From Paragonimus westermani (lineage: Eukaryota > Platyhelminthes > Trematoda > Plagiorchiida > Troglotrematidae): a DNA stretch of 64,000 nucleotides. The notes beneath the pieces were generated by a model, which did not search any database, had not been told where the DNA came from, and was given only the letters and a program-made list of their open reading frames with translations. Position 1 is the first letter of the stretch; each line of letters starts with the position of its first letter. Positions 55,701 through 64,000 of this stretch are shown in pieces. A program made the translations under genes and the position numbers. The DNA lies in assembly GCA_008508345.1 (NCBI GenBank), contig QNGE01000134.1:84533-148532 (forward strand). The letters run 5' to 3'.

Positions 55701-58700
55701 CCTAACTCCTGCGGTTCATACTGATAGCTGGTCATTTTGCGGATAGTTTAAACTTATTCTTCAATGCATACCCTGGAATTCGAGCAGTGATTTCTGTGAC
55801 TTATTCTTGCACTACTTCTCCTTTTTCCTCGACTTTTGACATTTTTTCATATTTCAAGTCTTTCTGGTAGTCGTGGATGCTTTTCAACAAAGTGTGCATG
55901 CTCTACTAGCTTTAAGCTCAAAGGCTTACGCAACCTAATGAAATACTTGCTTGGGACCCTTTCGCTACGGCTGTGACGATCTATTCCTGTTTTTATGCAT
56001 ATCTCGAGTTGTTGCAACAGGATCTGATAATGGAGATGCCTTCCCATGAGATCGCCGATCACCGGGTTTCATAATCCAGATACATCTTACCACGTTATGC
56101 TTATGTTATCGTTTATATGCTCTCTTGCTTATCTGTCTCCCTGGGTAATGCCAGGGAGGCTCCCGGCTATAACGTATTATAGCAAGTGTTTTCTGTATAT
56201 ATGTGCTAAACAGCTTGGATGGCCGAAAAATTGGCGTCTCATTGTGGAACAAAAATAAAAGCCCAGATGGATTTCTCTGTGATCGAAACAATTTCCAGTT
56301 ATGATCAGTATCGTTCTTTTTTCACCTGTTATCCTTGTATTCGGTGTCCTCATTCAAGAGAAGAAAATCACCGTCATCATCTGTGATCTCGGACTGACCT
56401 CATATGTTACGCACACAATTGGTAGATCCGTTTTGGAAACATCTCTAATTCCTGCTTCTTCTCATTACCAACAGCGTCAACTTTTCACCTGCGCCGCATA
56501 TTACTATAATCGTAGCTCGTTCCCCGCAAAGCCTTTTATTCGTCTTTTCTCTGTCTTCGGTATTAGAATTCAGAGACAGACAAATAATTGGTGTAGCCTC
56601 ATCGAACATGCTGTTCATTCAGTATCACTTCATTTGGGATTGTAGGCCTACCAACGAAAGAAGCTGTGGCTGGATCTACAACTCCTTCAGACATTGCATG
56701 TGAACTGTTGTAGTTTCCTCGATGTGTTCTTGAAGGCTGATCATTGGTCGCGGGTAATCTTCCGCTCCCTCTAGAAACGTGAATTCAGTTGGTCATCAGC
56801 TTCTTGTCAAACTTTCGCGTTTAGTGCTCAATGCGGTAGAATATTGGCTCTGATGAGCCTCTATGCATACTGGAACGGATCGCGTTCATTTTCTCTTTGA
56901 GTGCGCTTCATATCGCTGCTTGCGTCCAAGTATTGCACAGTCCCCCCAGTTTAAATTGGTAGGTATTTATAATGCTGACGTAGCCAGCGTTCATCACTTT
57001 TCTAATTGCACAACAAAGCGTTAATCTGTTGGCTGAGCACCATCCCTTTGCTGCCGGCGTCGTTTCAAGGTTCTGTGACTGCCACTGCCATCGCTAAACT
57101 AAGTGCGGGTCAAGTGATAAAACGAATTTTCTCGTTTCACTTGGTTACCGAATTGGTGGTTACACATATCTAACAATTGGTTGCTCTGAGGCTGTTGTGG
57201 ATTCCGAACACGTGACTGTTGTAAAGCTTGAGGAGGCCGCCATTATAGAATATGCGGATGCCACATTCTCCCTATGATTAAGCTAAACTGGTTATTATCG
57301 GCAGATGGTCGCTTCGAGTCGTACCTTTAAGTAGTATGCATCGGGTTGCCGTTGGTTTTGACAGTAGTCCATGGAGTAGTGGAGCGACAACTAATCACAG
57401 ATGTGAACAGAAGGGAACAAAGAAAAGAGAAAGGCAAAAAATGATAGTGCATCGCGGGAAAGAAACATTACGGATACAGGCTCGCCACTGATTGCAACAC
57501 ACTATTTCCAGTCGATGCTGTGGATGGCCGTGAACTCCGCAACCAGGTGAACGGCATCTATCAACCTTTCTCAGTGGGTACGCCAAGGCTTTAGTGACTC
57601 CTGATGACGTCATCGCCAGGTCGCAAATCATCGATAACCACTAGATAATGCGCGGTGAGGCAGACGCCCGGTTGGCGCATGGAGTATGCGACTTGTTCGA
57701 CGAAAACTGCATTTTATCCAGCGAGCGTGGTGCTGATGAGACCTAACTAGGTCGAAACAGCTGTCCACCACTCCTCTGATGGTCACTGGAACCAACTGTT
57801 TGCAACAACCCTTTTTCAACCTCTTCTGGGCTGTTGTGGATGCTTGCTCGCCTACGGGTGAACCACAGAACGGCCGATCGATTTTGGCCTATGGGTGAAA
57901 GGAAGCGCAACAGCTGAGGAGACTAGCATTTTCGTGTCTTCAGTTGCTGGTCACGAACTTCCACGTTTTTCGAACATATGCCGACGGACTATTATGTTGT
58001 TCATACAGTCAGCCTATTTGATACTGGACAACTGGCGAATACAACGGTGGTCGAGTGCCAAGGGTCTAGATGCATATTCCAAACGAATGGGCTATATTTC
58101 TGATCCACAGAGCAGAACTTAACGTACATATGCGCTAAACACCCTACCTGTATGCACTGAATTTATACGGTAGTTTTACTGCATTTATTATTTTTAAGGT
58201 TCCGGCTAATATTTTTTGGTCTGTTTTGTGCTAGTATCTCATGGTTTATTAACGTTGACTAGGACAATGCTTGTTGCCTGAATTATCACATTTCCAGCGG
58301 AGTTTGATATCAACCATTGGTTTGTATTTATAATTAGCACTGTTATTAAACAGCCATCGATGTATTTGGGCGAGATATCTCCATACTTATCAATAAAGCC
58401 CAGATGGACTTCGCTAACGTTTGACGCTTCTGAGCCGGTGTTACATTCACCCGTCACTAAAAACAGGGTACATGACTCGACTGTGCGGGTGGTGCTGTCC
58501 TACTGTCGTGAAACTTGACCGTTCCGCTCCGATGTTGTTCGTGGATTGTCTGTTTTTAACAGTCCCTGTCTGCGGACTGTTATTCGCTTATGTTGGCAGC
58601 ACTACGTGAACGGTGAAGTTCAGTAACGTGCTTTTGGAATAGACATCCTTCATTTATTGAACATTCTAGTTAATTGATCGATGTTCTGCACTTACAGCTG

Positions 58701-60439
58701 CCATATTGAGCTTTGTTTACGCTCTTTAGGTGTAATCGGACAAAGCAGCTAATTTAACATAACTGTTTGAAGCATCTGACATGAAGTGTGATACCTGCCT
58801 GCCCTTCCCAACGCCCTCAATCGGGCTGTGTATGATCCTCGCTGTCTGCCTAGAGGTACTGATGGGCATGACTGCAAGCTGCAGTCATCGGCGGCGTTAT
58901 CATCACTGTTGTTGTATCCGTCCTTATGCGTTATTGCGTACACCTATTTTCAAAATGAAATTGAAGAATTTGCAAACAACATCAAATGTCCATATCCTGT
59001 TTATTTCGTCCCATTCATTCGTTTCACGGCATTGAATACGTCCTCATACATTTTTACATTTGTAAGTTCATAATTCTAAGATACAAGGTTCAAGCATCCT
59101 CCGAAGTGTTGTGTTGGCAATCCTCACGAATATGGTTTAGTTTACAATCGTATTGCTTGCTGCTTTCTTTTTCTGAAAAGCGATCGGTATAATTTCATGC
59201 TGATTTTAGTTTCCTGGTCTTTGTTTCAGTTTGTTTTTGTCTTTATCAGCAATCTACTGATGAATGTAATACTCGTGCGCAGTCGTATCCAACTTACCTG
59301 CTCTTTCTATGGCTCGGTTTATAATTTTCTCTCGCACGTATAACAGTTGATGAGATCTCATTATCATCTGAGATATCTTCAACTAGCGTGGCCGTTATAG
59401 AGAAAACCCCGCCTACTGTCTCCTTGTGGTACGGAGATCGATATCTGTGGTTGATCTCAGATAGCTCATTTATGGTAATCAAACCACCCTGCTTTCAAGC
59501 ATCCTGGGTAATTTAGTATGAGGAAGTGTCCGAGATGAGTGGACACAGTTCCATGGGCTCAAGAATCATCCATTGTTTGCAGGTTACAAACAAATACTGA
59601 GGTTACTCAGCACACATCCTCTCGAATATTGTGAATTTGCGAATAGAAGTTGAGGCTTGACTTAGTTTCAATCAGCTTGTAGCTAACCATGCTGTCAAAC
59701 GTGTGAGTACAGCCATGTTGTGCACTTGTAAGGGCACATAAATAACTATTTCAGGTATATCATAGGTACCTTCAGTTGGTGCTTTACGAGCCTTGTTCAG
59801 GGAGAGTATTGGGTTCTACTTTATTATGTCTTTTGGGGCGAGTTCCTTCAGAAACCCATGGTCACCGTTTCTACTGAGAACATTATGATAACCTATCTGG
59901 ATCTCATCTAAATGACACTAAAAAACAGACTTCATGCGTCATACATTGACAGGCTTCACGTTTTGCTTCGTTATCTCACTGGGCAGATAGCTGATTCCAA
60001 GGTTAAATCTTTATTTCTAACCTTCTTGTTCTACACACACAACATTGCTTCCATATTGACGATGGCGGGCTTTGTTTGGTATGGTATCTGGCAAGTTTGT
60101 GGGGCTTGCTGCTGTGCATGTATGGACAATCCAATAAACATGGAAACGTGTTATTTAGGGCTTTGTTAACTGTATCAACCGCTCGATGAGCTACTGGAAT
60201 TTTACGGTAGTTTGTCGATTATTTCTTTTTTTGTGGCCAACTAGACAGTGGCTAATATTCATTGTCCGCCGATGTCTTCACCACTCGTCATGCAGTAGTT
60301 GTTCCGGTCACATAAATTTTATCCCGACAGTGGCACTACTCATCCTTTACGACTTTCTTCTCCAGCTTTGCTCCTCAAGTGTCTTGACTTCCCTATGCCC
60401 TCGGGTGATGATTACCCTCTGAAGCCAAGATAACTAATA
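52771..60439. other. Long stretch with no recognised gene
   Basis: The plus strand is T-rich with only scattered frames. The longest is 114 codons with ATG at 56301 (one hydrophobic start, then no domain). Others are 100 codons on the minus strand (54228-54530) and 81-85 codons at 55501, 58828 and 59912. No ankyrin exon, known transposon domain or RNA gene could be supported. Short T runs and two near-copies of 'aagcccagatgga' (56260, 58398) are the only structure noted. Confidence 0.45.
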
Positions 60440-61720
60440 CACATTGGCGCTTTTAATTTCAACACTCTCTGACAAGGTGGTCAACACACTGTTCAATAAC
60501 GTGCTCTGGCAAATCTGGAGCTTGATGTATGGTGCGTGTTGGAGACGGGAGTCTGCGATTTTAAGACCCTTATTCACTTCAGCTCACTTCGGGATAACTT
60601 TTGATCCAAGCGCTCCACTCTCAGGGTCTCTGGTGACGCCGAATCTGAATCTCGTGATCAAGCTCGAGTGGAAGTCGCACTGTGTTCCAGCGTAGAGTAG
60701 TGTTTGTTCGATTGCATCCCTGTGAACGGTTGCTTATGCGTTTTCAGACTTAGTACATCGATTACAATATGTCAACGCAGGGCAGCTAAGCGGTGCGTAT
60801 TTCTTACACTGGCTTACGCTTCACTGAATGACTGTTTGGATCCTACCAAAGATTAGTTCCACGACGTCCTCGTTGACCTTCTGAAGCAGATTAAACACTC
60901 AGGTATCATCGTGCTAGTCGGGGATTTTGATGGTTAGCTTCGTTGTCTTTCTCTAGAGAACAAGCAGAGAGGAGGTATGTTTGATGTCCGGGCACAACGC
61001 ATTGGCAGTGACGAAAGACTACTGCAGCTGTGCACCTCTCACGGCCTCTATAGCTCGAGCACCGGATTTCAACACAGGAAGAGATAGTGTTGCATGGGAC
61101 CTCCGTATGCCTCGCAGCCGTGGACACAGCTCGATAATATAGCAGTCAACTGCAGATGGCACCAATCTGTTAAAGATTGTCGTGTATTTCGGGGCAACCA
61201 CTTGTACTCGGATTATGCTGTTGTACGTGCTCGTTTTGTTTCTCCATTTTCTCAGAGGCCATGCACTAGTGAACACAAAACGATTAACTGGCATCCGAAC
61301 GAGAACAGCGCGAAGAATGCTTACCAGCAAGCATTGGTAAACTGCCCACTTCGAGTTAGGTGAGAGAACTTAACTAACACCGCGATTAAATCTTAGCGGC
61401 TATGATAACTTGCCGGGAAGGGATGCGACATTACCTCGCTTAGATCGTCTGCGAAGACAAGCAGACTATGCTGAACAGGGTGAGTAGTCGAGTTGGTTTG
61501 TGTGGAATGTGCTTCACGCCTTCAAAGTGCAAGGTGCTACTTCAAGACTGAGGCATTCCTACTCCTACGTTTTCTATGGTAGACAATCCACGAGATTGTG
61601 GACACTTCCACATACGTGGGTAGCACTATTTCAACAGATTGTGATATTGTTGATGAAATATTAGCGAGGATGACAAAGGCACTAGTTGCCTTTGCTATGC
61701 TCATTTTTCGCCTGTTGCAC
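60440..61720 (+). pseudogene. RTE LINE: endonuclease joined to RT C-terminal piece
   Basis: Endonuclease remains run from about 60500. The best part is 60840-61290: I-I-V-L-V-G-D-F-D (60907-60933), E-R-L-L-Q-L-C (61013-61033), then S-Q-P-W-T-Q-L-D-N-I-A-V (61109-61145) and Y-S-D-Y-A-V-V-R-A-R (61207-61236). Shortly afterwards, at 61600-61690, the sequence matches a late RT block (T-Y-V-G-S-T-I-S-T-D and E-I-L-A-R-M-T-K-A), so most of the reverse transcriptase is deleted. After 61700 the match is lost and no tail is seen. Confidence 0.75.
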
Positions 61721-62712
61721 TTGATCCCCTGTGCATATTTTTGTCACCACGGAAAAGTACATTTCTTTTCACGTTCTTGTCACCTTAACTCATTGATCAT
61801 CAACCTCCAAGGCACTGTCACTTACACACCTCTTACTCAATTTAATCTGAGTGAATTCAATCCACATCAGGTCCAGCGTGTAAGCACTATTACCCTCCAC
61901 CAACCAGGGTTTACCTCAACGATTTTCGTGATAGTTGGATCTTTGTAACGCTGTACGACTGTGGGCTTTTTGTCGAATTGTTGGGTTGCTCGTTTCTAAC
62001 TATGCGTATTTCGTAGTTATAATCATCCCACAACTAATCAGATAGTTCTCTCAACAGCAGACTGGTTACATAAACGAAATGCCAACGGACCATTCACGTT
62101 ATTGAGCTCTAGTTTAGCCTCGAATGCGCGTTGCGTTGTGAAAATACCCACACCACATTTAGTACGAATGAAGTCGAACAGTTTTGACATCGTGTTTAAC
62201 ATGTTATTGGTAAATGGTTTGAGAATAACAACGTTACGAGCAAGTTAAAATACTCTACGTTTCAGCCACTTCGGGTGACTTTCCTCAGGAGTGTTGTAGT
62301 CGAAATCCCATTGTGTTAAATAACATTTGACACTAATCTTGGTTAAGCCGGGCCACATAATTTTCAAGTTTCTGCACATATGTATGTGTTCGTTTGTGCG
62401 TTTATTTGTATATTCGAATAGATATTCATGAATGTGAATCGTCTACCAAGGCAGAATAATATCAAGCTGCATTTTATGCTCTTACGTTGCGGCTAACTTG
62501 GCATTCTACTCATATTACCAACCGGGTACTAATGTACTGTGAATTGTATTTGCAATTGTCTCCACCGCATATTCAATGCCCTAACGCGATTCCGTTTTTG
62601 CATTATTCTGCATACTATTCGCACCACTTGTTCTTGAAAATCACGTGTCCTTGATTTAACCCAATAAACTTTATTGAATAAGAATATCACGCGAGTACGT
62701 GTGTATTTTTCA
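61721..62712. other. Stretch with no recognised gene
   Basis: The first part continues the open frame behind the RTE piece without a recognisable domain. A small hammerhead-like motif on the minus strand is listed separately. Confidence 0.4.
62259..62288 (-). ncRNA. Hammerhead-like core motif (degenerate)
   Basis: On the minus strand, CTGAGGA (fits the CUGANGA core) is followed by a hairpin with a six-base stem (AGTCAC with GTGGCT, one G-U pair) and then GAAAC. A CTAC upstream could pair with the GTAG that follows. One extra base sits between core and stem, and no proper cleavage triplet is seen. Hammerhead motifs are known in Penelope-like elements and in a schistosome satellite. Confidence 0.25.
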
Positions 62713-63324
62713 ATGATGTTATTGGTTACCCTACATTTTATTGATTCTGCGCACCCACGTGGTACGTTTTTTTACAGTGCAAACTGTAGTCTTGCCAATC
62801 AATGGCAATTGTGCGATGATTCTGCGATACTCCATTCATTTCTGAGCGTGGTAATTGCACTTAGAATGTTTGCTGACTATTTACTGAAAGTAGGTAGCTC
62901 CCATTTTTGCACTGCCAAGTACTTCGACACATGTTTGTTGAGTATGCTGTTTCCCACGTGTATTTCAACTCAACTTCGTAAAGTCCGGGTGTGGGGTATT
63001 CGCTCTCACAGTTTCCTACGAAGAGAGTGCATTGGGCATTTAGTAAGGGGGGCATTAGTGAACCGACTCATCAGTTTGAATCAGGTTAGTCAACCTAGCG
63101 AGCAGCGGGTACAAATAGTGGCAGGTGTGACAACGTGCTATGAAGAGTTATGCTCCGAAGGAGCTATGCAATGGCCAAAACGTTGGATTTTTGTCACGTC
63201 GATAAATCTTATAAACAAGCGTCGCTCGGTTCCACTTGGCTCCAAGCTGACTGAAACTTGCTCAAAGACCGTGAACACCACTCGGTCGAATGGTCGAAAG
63301 AGATGGAAAGATCTTTTCATATAG
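62713..63324 (+). other. Unassigned open frame, 203 codons from ATG
   Basis: One of the longest unexplained frames. The frame is open from 62674, but the first ATG is at 62713. The N-terminus (M-M-L-L-V-T-L-H-F) is hydrophobic and could be a weak signal peptide. The rest is Cys-containing and basic near the end, without a domain I recognise. No splice sites or repeats support it. It may be chance, or an intronless relic inside the large intron. Confidence 0.25.
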
Positions 63325-64000
63325 GAATAACAGAATGCTTTTTTCGGTGAGCCGTGGTTGTATTGACCGTCGAATCTGTTCAGATGAGGACAGGTTTGTA
63401 AGGGATGGTTCGCTCATCACCAGCAAATTGCGTTGACTTGGCATGTAAACGGAACGTTTTGAGGAACAGTTCAGGTGGTTTCAACCGGACCATGTGAACG
63501 CCGGCGCCCGAAAGGTCAGTCACTTGTCACGTTCCAGACGGGCCCTCATCGAGGGCGAAAGTGACTGTGGGGTTTAAGTTAGTAAGACGTAACAAGTTGT
63601 TTTATTGCTTTCTTTTTACAAAAGATAATGCAAAGCAGATGTCAGCCGAAAAACTCATTCGGGTTCTTTAGGGAACTGGATAGATACTTCGTGATTGTTG
63701 TTTACCAACGGTGATGCTCGTCTCTATAATGGGAGACCCGAAGTCTGTGTGACAACCACATAAGGGTCAATCTAGTATTTGTAGCGTCCTAGCTATTTAT
63801 TGACCTTAGTGTATGTCGACTCACTAAACCTGGGGAAGCTCAGGTGCATGAATAACAGACAGGATTCCGATTCAGTCACGTCTGCAGTGACCACATTTTT
63901 ACTCTACGGTGGGTCTTGGAACACCGGTTGACGATCTTGATCTTTTTAGACGCGGTTGCTCGTAGCGTTTACTGGGATTGCGTTCTTTCCAAAGGCGCTG
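63325..64000. other. Stretch with no recognised gene
   Basis: Nothing recognisable up to the window end. Confidence 0.4.

Noticed and set aside
1..64000. CRISPR arrays, bacterial operons, rRNA genes
   Set aside because: No regularly spaced repeats, Shine-Dalgarno-led gene strings or rRNA-like segments are visible, and all context is eukaryotic.

Overview
This is eukaryotic, repeat-dominated DNA, most likely from a flatworm and probably a digenean trematode (fluke). Four observations point that way. There is a CsRn1-type Ty3/gypsy element whose gag carries a C-X2-H-X9-C-X3-C finger. Several RTE (SR2-like) LINE copies end in (TGA)n-type tails, alongside many CR1-like LINEs. GT-AG micro-introns of 31-40 nt occur both in a host gene and in a transposon gene. 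The host gene is a recognisable animal myosin-phosphatase targeting subunit. The species cannot be named from the sequence. There are no bacterial-type operons, rRNAs or CRISPR arrays, and I found no tRNA gene I could support.

From 1 to about 9.4 kb lie relics: an RTE tail inserted in a gypsy gag (minus strand), an inverted RTE reverse-transcriptase piece, an internally deleted RTE element with a doubled 3' tail, an integrase C-terminus, and a 106-bp fold-back. From 9.48 to 13.53 kb is a CACTA/EnSpm-like DNA transposon with about 29-bp inner inverted repeats, a decayed transposase and, on my reading, a fully intact six-exon DUF4806 gene. CR1 and unclassified repeats follow to 16.8 kb.

From 16.86 to 22.04 kb is an old mag/K02A2.6-like Ty3/gypsy element on the minus strand. 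Its protease is split by a solo BEL/Pao LTR with a 4/5-bp target duplication. From 24 to 37.2 kb there is a graveyard of plus-strand CR1 LINEs, a BEL/Pao integrase plus 3' LTR, and a four-copy dispersed repeat (family A). From 37.45 to 42.79 kb is the youngest element, a CsRn1-like gypsy whose two LTRs read as identical, although gag and pol carry stops, frameshifts and changed catalytic residues.

An N at 42,791 separates that element from the only clear host gene, the first two coding exons of a PPP1R12/MYPT-like gene starting at 43,078 on the plus strand. The rest of the window (43.5-64 kb) holds none of its later exons and may be a long intron. It contains three further RTE relics, one interrupted by a 272-bp near-perfect palindrome. 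Plus-strand base composition seems to change from A/C-leaning to T/G-leaning near this gene start, which would fit a transcription boundary. Apart from the PPP1R12 exons and the DUF4806 gene, essentially every recognisable coding segment is a broken transposable-element fragment.
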